Position numbers and translations under genes: made by a program
Notes under the pieces: model-generated
Databases searched by the model: none
What the model was told of the DNA's origin: nothing
What the model saw: only the letters and a program-made list of their open reading frames with translations
In this document: piece after piece, positions 1-10,589 of the stretch
Position numbering within the stretch: the first letter of the stretch is position 1
Layout of the letters: each line of letters opens with the position of its first letter
NCBI RefSeq assembly: GCF_905475395.1
Contig: NC_058342.1
Coordinates: 1,174,001 to 1,238,000 of the forward strand
DNA length: 64,000 nucleotides
Source: Chrysoperla carnea
Lineage: Eukaryota > Arthropoda > Insecta > Neuroptera > Chrysopidae
Reading direction: 5' to 3'

Positions 1-583
1 AACCGAAACTTCTTCAGTTTCCCAAAAATTTTGTAAGTGGTCACTTATTTGAGCAGTGCTCAGAAGTGAAATGGGTTGAGTAGGGGGGTTGCCTTCAACA
101 GGACCGATAATTAACCATCCAAAAATGCTGTTTATGGCGGAAGGGAATCCCTGAATATTTTGAGAATCCGTAAAGGATAATATAGAGGGGAACAAATCTG
201 CCCCTATTGAAAAATCCACGGGAGATGATTTATAAAATTGGCTATCTGCCAATTTGAGTGACGTGAAGCGACTGATGACTTCTTGAGATAATTCAATTGA
301 AGGTAAATTTAACGAAATAGTAGACATGACATATGCAGTTGTAGAGACTTTTATGTCAGAATATTTTGACTTTAAAATACACGAAACCGTACCATGACAA
401 GAGGTTTCGGTGGCGCCAATACCAGAAATTTGAGTTGAAGTGGGTTTAATAGGTAAACCCAGAGCACGACAACATGATAATGAAATAATTGACACTTGGG
501 AGCCAGGGTCCACAAGTGCCCGAACAGAAAGATAATTACCACTGGGGGTATTAATTAAAGTTTGAGCTGTGCCCAGTAAGACC
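1..583 (-). CDS. BEL/Pao pol fragment: aspartic protease region (partial)
   Basis: Read on the minus strand, one frame is open from 583 to the window edge (about 190 codons). It begins with LGTAQTL and then DPGSQVSIIS near 495-510, the place of the D-S/T-G-S active-site box of BEL/Pao A17-type proteases, here with Pro instead of Ser/Thr. Further on it has the typical IFGWLIIGPVEG block (about 91-130). The protease would mature the element's gag-pol polyprotein. The frame is not broken in this piece, but its N-terminal neighbour (gag) lies 17 kb away beyond the Polinton, and the C-terminal RT is outside the window. A decayed second copy of the same region is at 20815-21560. Family assignment is by motif only. 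Confidence 0.8.
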
Positions 584-638
584 AGTAGAAGAGTCAGCCC
601 ACTCCTGGCACAGTTTGACCTCAAGTAACCCCGCTTTG

Positions 639-1060
639 ATGGTACACTTTTCCAAAAAGGGCAAACCTAGGTGAATGTTGGAAACCTCGGTTGAATGCGA
701 AGTTGGATGACGTCATTGACCAATAGTAAATCAAGATGGCGTCGGGGGATGTGGTGGGGGTGAGGAATGACATTAACGGGGGGGATGACGTCATTGGCTT
801 TGACCAATAGTGGCGCTTGACGGAGAGTGAACGGGGGGCGGGACGTTGACATCATGTACGTTTTGGCCTAGTTGGATGGTACACTTTTCCAAAAAGGGCA
901 AACCTAGGTGAATGTTGGAAACCTCGGCATTGACCAATAGTAAATCAAGATGGCGTCGGGAGGTGTGGTGGAGGAGAATAATGGCTGCCTAAGCATTGAT
1001 GACGTCATTGGCTTTGACCAATAGTGGCGGAGAGTGAACGGGGGGCGGGACGTTGACATT
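639..1060. promoter_or_regulatory. Duplicated CRE/CCAAT/YY1-like/GC-box cassette in left TIR
   Basis: Two related copies (639-853, 875-1060) carry TGACGTCA palindromes (708-715, 786-793, 1000-1007), CCAAT in the context TTGACCAATAG (for example 720-724 and 804-808), AAGATGGCG (733-741, YY1-like) and GGGGGGCGGGA (833-843, GC box). All are mirrored in the right TIR (TGACGTCA at 17187-17194, 17401-17408, 17479-17486). The density of metazoan core-promoter motifs suggests a bidirectional enhancer/promoter in each TIR. This is inference from motifs only. Confidence 0.6.
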
Positions 1061-1771
1061 AGTCAGCAATTTTCAAGAATATGTTGAAATAGATTTGACC
1101 TTGAAAAATATTGTAATTTGACACTTTAAATATACAAGATAAAATTCAAGACACTTGACCGGATGTTAATATTTTTTTATTGAATCAGCAATATGACACT
1201 TGAAATTTACATAATAAAAATACATGTTCAAACTTGTTTGAATCGACTTTGATCTTAAAATAATTTTACACGTGTACATTAGTCAGCAATTGTCAAGAAT
1301 ATGTTGAAATAGATTTGACCTTGAAAAATATGATATCATCATCCTGTTACAAGTTCAAACTTGTTTGAATCGACTTAAAATAATTTTACATGTGTCAAGA
1401 CACGTGACCGGATGTGAATATTTTTTTATTGAATCAGCAAATATTTTTTTTTTTTTTTTTTAATGAAATAAGATGAATCAGCAGTGTAGTATGACACTTG
1501 AAATTTACATAATAAAAATACATGTTTAAACTTGTTTGATCTTAAAATAATTTTACACGTGTTAGATACTAATTTGCAAGTCTGAATTCCAAGAAAAAAT
1601 AATTAGTTTGAATTACGATTATTAAAATATCAAATTACAACTTTTTTAGTGGGGGGGATAATGCTATAAAAAGTGATGTACGTAGCTGTTGAAGTATCTC
1701 TTTTGAAATTCACCTTTGCTTCAGTTAGTTTTTTCTGTATATATTTTTTAATATTTTTTACATTATTTTTA

Positions 1772-1775
<4 letters not shown>

Positions 1776-1820
<45 letters not shown>
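1776..1820. repeat. (TTA)n microsatellite in left TIR, target of the R4 LINE
   Basis: A pure TTA tract with counterparts at 6177-6228 (beyond the LINE) and 16344-16396 (right TIR, not interrupted). The LINE at 1821-6176 sits exactly between the two left-hand tracts. Confidence 0.9.
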
Positions 1821-4800
1821 GATTTAAAATTTGAAATTAACGAATTCATGCCTGCCAAGGAGGGAGAGAGGATACAGGATTTACACCCCAGAGCCTCCCA
1901 TCTCCTTGAGAGACATAAATCTTCACAAGGCAGCTACGTCTTTTGATGAAAGTTCACTGACTTGTGGCCGTGTAGTCTGTACGTCCGTCAGTCAACGCGA
2001 CGTCCGTTTGTCCGTCTGTCTTCCGAGTCGGTGGTACGTAAGTCTGTCTGATGTCCTGGTCAAGCAGGCTCCGTCCCTGCACCGCAGCGATGTGGAACCT
2101 ACTAAAAGAAAGAAAAAAAAAAGAAAAAAGATACTTCAAGGGCTGTTACTTGAAGACAGTCTGATGCGATCTCAATGTACGAAGGGTGCCTATAATGACA
2201 GCCTTCTGCATGGAAGAGATAAGGTGACGAAGATGTGACCTGCAGACCGGAATTTGAGATAGATTTGTCTCGAGAGTGGGACGAATTCCGACTAGGCAAC
2301 CGATAATGAGGACAACCATTTTGACTGAGTAGCCAGGGTGTAGTTGTCGTAGTTCTTGTAAGAGATCAAGATATTTAGTCCGTTTTTGCTCCTCCTTCGT
2401 GACTATGTTTGTTTCTGCAGGCGCAGAGAACTCGATGACGTACATAGCCTTAGATAAGATATCCTGGAGCACTATATCAGGCTTAGTAGCAGAGAGCTGC
2501 CTGGTAGTTGGGAACGAGAAATTCCAGAAAATAATGCATTTCTCGTTCTTGACGACGGACTCGATCTCGCCTGGAGCATATGGTAGGACTGGCGTAGGGT
2601 CCACTTCATACTTGTGTCTCAAGAAGTAGTACAGCACGCGGAGGGCAGCGTTATGGCGATGTATGTAGGTGTTCGTGGCATAAGAAGGACATGCCGAGAT
2701 GAGGTGCATCAGCGTCTCCGGCTGAGATTTGCACGCTCTGCACATAGTGGTGGAGACTGCTTGCTTACATACATACTTTTGGTGAGTTAGCGTCGCTATC
2801 ACACCATCTTGGGCAGCGATGATAAAGCCTTCTGTTTCGGACTTGAGTCCAGCTGATCGGAGAAAAGAGAACGTAAGATCAACGGAAAGACTACAGGTGT
2901 CTAGATGACGGTAGAACATTCCCTGATGGTCACGATTCCGATGATCTTCGAAGAGGGAGCGTATTTCAGCTCGTTTTACAGCTGAACGAAGTCGAGATTT
3001 GGAGAGAAGGACCACGTTATCATCAAGATCACGATTAGACGGATCAAAAGCAAGGCCCAATTTAGACGCTGCATGTTGTGCTGCAGAGAACAAGAATGCT
3101 CCTTTACCCTGTAACTCATGATCGCGCACGAGTTCCATAAGAGGGTCTGAACTATTTATGACCTGACAAGCTATTCCTAAAACTACCCTATCATGTAGAC
3201 ATTCAACGGATAGGAGACCTCTTCCTCCTTGCTGGCGTGGGAGGTAATTACGCGGTACAGAAGCACGTGGGTGCAAACTACGATTGACGTTCATGAGTTT
3301 GCGAGTGCCTCTGTCAAGTTCCTTAAGCTCCTCTATTGTCCATTTGATGGAACCAAAAGAATAGAGAAGGATGGGTATTGCAAGCATATTAGTAGCACGG
3401 ATCTTATGGATCCCAGACAATTCTGATTGCCAGATTTGTCGAAGACGGTGCCTATACCTGCCGCGAAGAGCTTCCTTGACAGTAGACACACTTTGAATGT
3501 GGTTTTCAACGACACCCAAATATGTGTAGAGCTCTTCTTCATCGAGATGTTTCACGATGCTTCCATCTGTGAGCTGCACGTCTGCATCGTAATCGGAGAC
3601 ACGACCCCTCTTACAATGAATGACGGCACATTTATCAAGTCCGAATTCCATGCCAATAGCCTTCGTGTACTGATGGACAGCTTTGAGAGCTTGAGATAGA
3701 CTGCTCTCAGAAGAAGCATAAAGTTTCAGGTCATCCATATAGAATAGATGAGTTACCTGATGCTTCCTATCTGTCGGGAGACCACAACGGTAACCAGTTT
3801 CTTCTCGCAAGCGCAAGGAAAGGGGCATAAGGGAGATGCAGAATAAAAGCAGGCTAAGGCTGTCGCCTTGATAGACACCACGCTTATACGTTACCAGATC
3901 TGTTGAGACTGTACGTTTACCACATCTAATGGTAAACTTGGTCTTCCACAAAGGTAACAGCTCTTCGATGCATCTGATGATATCGGGGTAAATTTTCAAG
4001 CATTTGAGCAGCACCAATATGAGTTGGTGAGAGGTAGTGTCAAATGCTTTCCTATAATCCACCCAGGCCATACTCAGGTCGCGTTGATAGTGACGAGCGT
4101 CTTGACAGATACATCTGTCAACAAGAAGATTATCTTTGCAACCTTATATATCTCGTTTGGAGCCGCGTTGCTCATATATCATCTGCCAAACCGGTTCTAT
4201 GGTTGTGAGTATGCGTTCATTAAGAATGGAGGTGAACGCTTTGTACACGGTATTGAGACATGTAATCGGGCGATAATTGCTCGGAACTGAAAGGTCTCCT
4301 TTCTTGGGAATCAAAACTGTTCGTCCTTCCGCGAACCACGTTGGAAAGGTCCCGTACCCAAGGATGTATGAAGTAAAGTGCCTAGCAAGATGCGCGTGTG
4401 TGGAAGTTAAACGTTTCCACCAGAAGTTGGACACAGCATCCATGCCAGGCGCCGAATGATTCTTCTTGCCTTTGAAAGCAAGGGATACTTCATCAGCGGT
4501 AACAGATGTTAGGACCGCTTGTTCTGCTAGGCGCGCGTTGCAGAACCTTTCGAACAGTTTGATTGGTCTTATATTTTTATCTACACTGGTCGACTTTTCA
4601 TATAAATCACGCCAGTAGCCATCGATTTGCTCTATCGAAGGTGGATTCTCGACGAGAGAAGGGGGTTTTGCAAATAAACGGGAAGGATTCGATACAAAGA
4701 TCTTGTTCTCTCGAATACACTTCTCGCGTTTAACTAGCTTTTTCCGAGCGAGAGCTAGTGCACGTATCTTTTCAATGTTTCGCTGCTTGATAGTGAGCAG

Positions 4801-6176
4801 GATACCCTTGTTTAGTGTGTGGTGTTGGTGCCTGAGTTCACGCGCGAAGGCTCGCACCTTTGGGGTGAAGGGTTTACCAGCTTTCTGGTACTCTAACACA
4901 CACTCAATACGTGATACCGTCTGTCGTAGAGGGGTCAACTTGGAGTCAAGTTGCTCTATACGCTTGCGTGTTTTCTCCTCGGCTGTCTCAGTAGACTTGG
5001 GGGCAGGAGAAAGAGCACACATTGCAGCATAGACTGAGCTATCGATTTCGAGTAGGCTACTTGTGTGATTCAGATGATCGTCGACGATCTGGTTGATTAA
5101 AGCAAGGTCTTGTGCTTTGGCAAACGTTTTGCGGTACTTGGGACGTTTGCGTTTGGAAAGGTCATTATCGGTTTTGAACAGGATATTTTGAAACCGTTCT
5201 TTAAGCTCTTCCAAACGAGTGGTTGGTGGCTCAGCAGGAAGGATCGGAGTTTCCTCTACGTTCGCTTCCGAGGTCGAAGTGAGTGGCGTGGCTGTTTCCG
5301 CCGTTAACACAGGTAGTGCTGGGATATCTCCGGGTATCGGAGGCGTAGGTGGTGAAGCCTCTAACACAGGTGAAGTTGGGGTATTTTGACATACCCGATT
5401 CTGTGTCTCAGTATCAGATCTCTCACTCTCTAATACTGGCTCATCCTGAGATATTCCATCCTGCGTCTCAGCGACTAATGTCTCACGTGTAGAATGAACT
5501 ACACCAATAGCAGCCGGCTCTATCTCATCACCTCGATTCACTTCCGCTTGCGTAGTCCTGCATCGTTTCTCTTGTCCTGTTCGGGGTTTGTCAAATCCGG
5601 TTTTTCTGAGACGGGATACTTGATCGCGTAGATGTTGCGATTTCATATGGGAAAGTTCGGGATGCTTTTGGCACCAGAGGGTGTGCATCCTGCCCATATA
5701 GCCACGTCTCGATGGTTCACTTGCTTCGTAGCAAGTGAGCAGGTCAGCCTTAAGTGCCTTCGTCCATTGAAAGCGCTGAAGACGACTGTTTTGTGTGCTC
5801 GCTCGACTTTTTTGAGAAGTGCCTTGAGATGGCTCTTCGTCGTCAGCGGAACGTCTAGTCTCCGGGACTAGCCTGGGATCCAAAGCCAAATTTGATTGCT
5901 CTCCCTCATATCCGCGAGAGCTACCCCCTATAGGTAAGGTACAAGCGTCACCTGCAGGGGGGCGGGGTTCTGTAGGACTGGGTCGACTACTACCCGCCTG
6001 AGGACCGAAAAATCTGCTTCTCAAATTTGACATTTTTTGGATTTGACTCATTTAGCTCCGCTGAGTCAGCACGGACCCACCTCGTTAGCCCATCACTTTG
6101 AGCGGAATTGATGGTTACCGGGTATGACACGTGTCCTAGTGTTAGGCTCGGACGTGAGGTTAGGGATTGCCTGCCC
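1821..6176 (-). mobile_element. R4-clade (Dong-like) non-LTR retrotransposon in (TTA)n
   Basis: A 4.36 kb element on the minus strand bounded on both sides by (TTA)n. The 3' UTR is 1821-2145 and the 5' leader about 6052-6176. Dong of Bombyx is known to insert in TAA repeats, and the encoded protein matches the R4 plan: one ORF, Myb-like N-terminus, RT, zinc knuckle, restriction-like endonuclease. The right Polinton TIR has the same microsatellite without the LINE, so the empty site is present in the same window. Confidence 0.88.
2146..6051 (-). pseudogene. R4/Dong-type RT-endonuclease polyprotein, one in-frame stop
   Basis: Starting at 6051, the frame runs about 1300 codons to 2146 and is interrupted only by a TAA at 4144-4146. 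The two parts (635 and 641 codons between their own starts and stops) are in the same frame. Order: Pro/Ser-rich N-terminus; Myb-like helix-turn-helix region (RFQWTKALKADLL and following, residues about 93-150); acidic Thr/Pro-rich linker; RT with YRPITCLNTVYK, WVDYRKAFDTTSH and the catalytic box FYMDDLKLY (Y-M-D-D); a knuckle C-X2-C-X8-H-X4-C (CRACKSQPETLMHLISAC); and a PD-(D/E)XK-type endonuclease (KPDIVLQD...YVIEFSAPAE). The stop falls between the linker and RT palm blocks at a position usually Tyr (from memory of relatives). Otherwise the copy looks recent. Reverse transcription would be target-primed in the nucleus. Confidence 0.88.

Positions 6177-6228
<52 letters not shown>
6177..6228. 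repeat. (TTA)n microsatellite, distal side of the R4 insertion
   Basis: Continuation of the tract at 1776-1820 after the LINE 5' end. It is followed by TTTTTTGTTTTTTG, which resembles the sequence after the tract in the right TIR (TTTTGTTCTG), marking the inner limit of the TIR. From 6230 to 6432 I see only AT-rich DNA that should contain the polymerase promoter. Confidence 0.8.
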
Positions 6229-6229
<1 letters not shown>

Positions 6230-6432
6230 TTTTTGTTTTTTGTTTTTGGTATATTTATTATTCTAAACTTAGTCTATATATTTTATACAAAAACAAATAT
6301 TACTCAGTTGTAAGTTAACTTTAGTGTTGAACGTTCGGTAACGTATATTTTGCTTAGTATTTGAAAATATAACGGTAAGTGTATAAATTTTTTAAATAAT
6401 ATTGTGAAACTTAAATATAATTTTTTTGAAAG

Positions 6433-9400
6433 ATGGACACCTACGAACAAAATGTTATGCAGACACTAAACATGGTACCTCAAGGTGGTAGCACTGATAT
6501 GATGAAGAAAGTGGAGAGAGCGTTGAGGCTCATCAAGACGGCGGAGGAAGCTGAGCGATGGATGGTACTTAATAAGCAGAATATCCGCTTATTGAAAAAG
6601 ATGTTGATGTTAAAGAAAGAAAATCCTCTGCGTCTGGAAGCTAATATTGGACTTTGTAAATCATACCAGCGGCAACTTCACCGACTGCGATTAGATTTAG
6701 TTAAGCAAGGTGGTGGTGTCACCAAAAAACTAAATCGACATCTAATCTGGGAGACAATTGAAACCCACCACCAGGGCAGGGTGAAGACTGGTATGATTAC
6801 CAATTTGGATTATAAAGATCCAAATATATTTTTCAACCGGGCATTTCCAATGTTTAGAAGACACGTTCGGCGTGAGCTAGTGAAGCATCCCCTCAAGGTA
6901 AGTAAAATTTAAGATTTATAATTTAAATAGTCTAATGAGATCTTGAATTTTATTTCAGGTGTATATTATGTTCACGGGCAATTTCATTAAGCCCACCACC
7001 AAAGAGGAGGATTTGAAAATTTTTATAACGTCGGCCAAGGAAATGTATCTGACAATGGACATGCAGGAGTGGTACACTGATCATGTCAAAAACTATTTGT
7101 TGAAAAAATTGGAAGAATTCCAGGAACGCGATAGCGGTTGGGCTCTTGACATGATCATAAATATTCGAGTCCACATGAATAAGTACTCTCCGATCACAGC
7201 TGGAACATTTTGTGAACTACCACCAGTCATCAAAAATAAATTGGCTGTGATTAATGTCCAGAATAAAGACCAACATTGTTTTCTATGGTCGATAATGTCA
7301 GCACTTTACCCGGTTGAAAAGCATCCTCATCGTTTAACTAAGTACCCGCACTATAAATATCATTTAAAATATGATGGATTAAAGTTTCCCATGTCTCTAG
7401 ATCAAATTAATAAATTTGAAAACATGAACCCGCAGCTTTCGATTAACGTATGCGGCTACAAAGATACGTTTCTACATGGTTTAGAAATTTTCCCTGTACG
7501 CGTTAGTTCGAACACTGCGGGGCAAAAAATTCATCTACTGGCTGTGGAGAATGGGAACAGTCACCACTTTTGCTGGATAAAAAATTTAGCAAAGTTGTGT
7601 CGATCGGGTGTAACAAAACACCGCCGCCAAATTTATTTATGTGACCGATGCCTCAACTATTTTGCTACAGAAGGCAAACTCCAACAGCATTCAGTAAATT
7701 GTGGTGAAAAAGAAGCGGTGCGGGTACGAATGCCTGAAACTGATGACGAGCGGTTCGTTGAGTTTCAGAAATTTTCTCATCAAGAACCAATTCCATATAT
7801 TGTATATGCAGATTTTGAGGCGTTATTGGTACCACAACATCGTGAAGACATGGAAATGGATCATGGGTCTTATACGCAAAATATTCAAAAACATGTACCC
7901 TACAGTGTAGGTTACTATGTTCATTGTACCCATGATCCCAACCAATCGTTTTATAAGGCATACCGTGGTACTGATTGCGCAAAATGGTTTGTTAAAGAAC
8001 TGGAGCAGGTTGCGTATACATTGGAAAAGAAAATTAAACACGTTGAACCAATGATACCGCTCACCATGGAACAAGAAATGGAGTTTCTGTGTGCAGAAAA
8101 GTGTCATATTTGTAAAAAATCTTTTACACCAACAAATAGTATCCGTGTGCGTGACCATTCACACATCACAGGTATGTATTCATATTTATTATTGTTAAAA
8201 TTTTATCTAATTTAAATATTTATTTTACAGGTTATTACAGAGTTCCAGCACACCAAATTTGTAACTTAAATTATCAAAATTCAAGGGTGATACCTGTTGT
8301 GATGCATAATTTAAGCGGATATGATGCACATTTTATAATAGAACCTCTGCTAACAGAATTCGATGGTCATGTTGATGTGTTGCCCATCAACAAAGAAAAG
8401 TACATCAGTTTTACCAAACACGTCTCGGACATTCAATTACGATTCATTGATTCCTTTAAGTTTCTCTCTGAAAAATTAGATAATCTGTCTTCCTATTTAG
8501 ATAATGATAAAAAAACTATTTTACATAGAGAGGTAAGTCATAAAAAATATAAATAAATAAATACTTTATACAGAGCCGTATCTTTTTTTATTTACAGGTC
8601 AGTGATGATGAACAATTTCAATTGTTAACAAGAAAAGGTGTATTTCCTTATGAATACATGTCTAGTTGGGAACGTCTTGATGAGGTAAGCTTACCCACAA
8701 AAAAAGCGTTCTACAGTGCATTAACAGATGAGCACATAACGGATCAGGATTATAATCATGCTATACAAGTATGGAATCCATTTGGTTTACATACACTAGG
8801 TGAATACTCTGACCTGTATATGAAAACTGATGTGTTTCTACTTGCGGACATTTTTGAAAATTTCCGTAAAACTTGTTTGCATAAATATGGCCTTGATCCA
8901 GCTCACTCTTATACACTAGCTGGCTACACATGGGAAGCCATGTTGAAATACACCGATAAGAAACTGGAATTGTTCACTGATGTAGATAAGTTTCTGTTTA
9001 TCGAGAGAGGAATCAGAGGTGGTGTGAGTCATTGCTCTAATCGCTATGCAAAAGCTAATAATAAGTACATGACAGAGGGGTATAGTCCAAATGAAACACA
9101 ACATTATTTGATGTATTACGATGTGGTGAATGAATATGGAGCAGCAATGTCTACATCTTTACCCACTGGAAATTTCGAGTGGGTTGACACACCAGACGTC
9201 ATGGAAATTGCAGACGATTCACCAGTCGGTTTCATTTTAGAAGTGGATCTGGAAATACCCCAAAATCTGCATGATTACTTTAGCGATCTACCACCATGTC
9301 CGGAGATAGCAAAACCACCAGGCTCAAAACAAAAATACCTACTTACAACTCTGTACAACAAGACCAGATATATCGTGCACTATAGAATTTTAAAATTATA

Positions 9401-10329
9401 TATACAACTTGGTGTGAAAGTAACAAAATACCATCGTGTGTTACAGTTTGATCAATCTCCATGGTTGAAATCATACATTGATTTCAATACCGAAATGCGT
9501 AAGAACGCAACGAATGATTTTGAAAAATCATTGTTCAAATTGATGATCAATGCAATATTCGGTAAAACCATGGAGAATATTAGAAAACACCGGGTTGTTT
9601 ACATACGAAAAAATTGGGATGGAAAGCATGGAGTAAAAAAATTGATTGCTAAGCCCAATTTTCATAGTATGACAGTGCTCGATAATGACGTCAGTATTGT
9701 AGAGTTGAAAAAGACTGAAATATTTTTAAACAAACCAATCTATGTAGGCTTCACTATTTTGGATGTATCGAAGACGTATGTATGTGTATGATTTTCATTA
9801 TAATTACATGTACCCTCGATACGGTCGTGAAAATGTTAAGCTTTTATACACAGATACCGACAGTTTAGTTTATGACATATCAAATATTTCCGTCTATGAC
9901 GTCATGAGGCAGGATATTGATCGCTTTGATACTGCTGACTTTGCACCTAATAACATCTATAAAAAACCGCTTCGTAATAAGAAAATAAAAGGTTTAATGT
10001 CTGATGAAAACAACGGTGAAGTAATGTTGGAATTTGTTGGATTGCGAAGTAAGATGTATACAGTTCGGGTGCAAAACAAGACAGAGACGAAAAAATCAAA
10101 AGGTCTCAAGAAGTCAGCAATTCGAAAGCTTACTTTTGATGATTATAAAAAATGTTTGATAGAGAATCGGAAATCATATAATCATCAACAAAGCATTCGA
10201 TCGAAGCGCCACAAAATTCATACCATCAAACAGCAGAAAGTGGGCTTATCACCATTTGACCAAAAACGATACATTACTCACAATTCATGTGAAACAAAAC
10301 CATGGGGCCACTATAGCATTATTTGTTGA
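6433..10329 (+). pseudogene. Polinton protein-primed family B DNA polymerase (four exons, frameshifted)
   Basis: Exons 6433-6897, 6959-8171, 8231-8532 and 8598-10329 are joined by 59-65 bp introns with GT(A)AGT/GTATGT donors and TTTCAG/TTTACAG/TTTACAG acceptors that keep frame. Order: an unrecognised basic N-terminal region; DQHCFLWSIMSALYPVEKHP, a block common in Polinton polymerases; a C2H2 finger (CDRCLNYFATEGKLQQHSVNC, 7652-7702); Exo I YADFEA; a CHIC...RDHSH...GYYR...CNLNY His-Me/endonuclease VII-like motif split by intron 2; Exo II HNLSGYDAHF; motif A YYDVVNEYGAAMS (usually DxNNLYG); motif B KLMINAIFGKTMEN; motif C YTDTDSLVY. TATG is duplicated at 9777-9784 and shifts the frame between motifs B and C, so this copy is inactive unless corrected. 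It replicates Polinton DNA by protein priming. The last codons are followed by a possible further intron (10334-10389). Confidence 0.9.
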
Positions 10330-10333
10330 GTGT

Positions 10334-10440
10334 AAGTATTTTATATTTTATGTTTTTAATATTTAGCTAATTTTTGCTGTTGTTTCAGAAATGTGTCCTG
10401 CTGTTGTTGTGATGATCCTCAAAGTGGTTCGGTATTGTGA
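10334..10440 (+). other. Possible 3' terminal intron and Cys-rich mini-exon of the polymerase region
   Basis: GTAAGT at 10333-10338 and TTGTTTCAG ending at 10389 look like a further short intron. The following stretch can read NVSCCCCDDPQSGSVL to a stop near 10440. A stop (TGA, 10327-10329) already closes the polymerase frame, so this exon would need another splice choice. Weakly supported. Confidence 0.25.
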
Positions 10441-10489
10441 TAGGTGTACAAACAATTGATATAGTAGTGCGCATGAACAATTGATAGAG

Positions 10490-10589
10490 TAGTGGTTTTA
10501 TTATGTAAATTTCAAGTGTCATATTACACTGCTGATTCATCTTATTTCATTAAAAAAAAAAAAATATATTTGCTGTTTCAATAAAAAAA
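10490..10589 (+). repeat. Internal copy of a Polinton TIR segment
   Basis: TTTATTATGTAAATTTCAAG followed by TGTCATATTACACTGCTG and TCTTATTTCATTAAA matches 16678-16775 in the right TIR (same orientation) with few differences, mainly in the A-run. It abuts the 21-bp minisatellite, so an end fragment has been moved or copied inside the element. Confidence 0.85.

Larger units (their letters stand above)
584..1820 (+). repeat. Polinton left terminal inverted repeat
   Basis: This is the inverted counterpart of 16344-17610. The outer 270 bp is almost identical to the right arm: one mismatch near 604, and a 189-bp block at 667-855 that is identical. The arm holds an outer promoter-like cassette present twice (639-853 and 875-1060). 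Inner AT-rich subrepeats share blocks such as GACCTTGAAAAATATTG and TTTACATAATAAAAATACAT. The arm ends in a (TTA)n tract that is the landing site of the R4 LINE. Confidence 0.88.

Noticed and set aside
667..855. 62-codon ORF, also present identically at 17339-17527
   Set aside because: It is a by-product of the identical TIRs; composition reflects promoter motifs, no protein family, and only one of several overlapping frames.
1831..2238. Plus-strand ORF of 135 codons
   Set aside because: Lies antisense to the 3' UTR and C-terminus of the R4 LINE; no family features.
6124..6318. ORF with a poly-Tyr run
   Set aside because: Translation of the TTA microsatellite.
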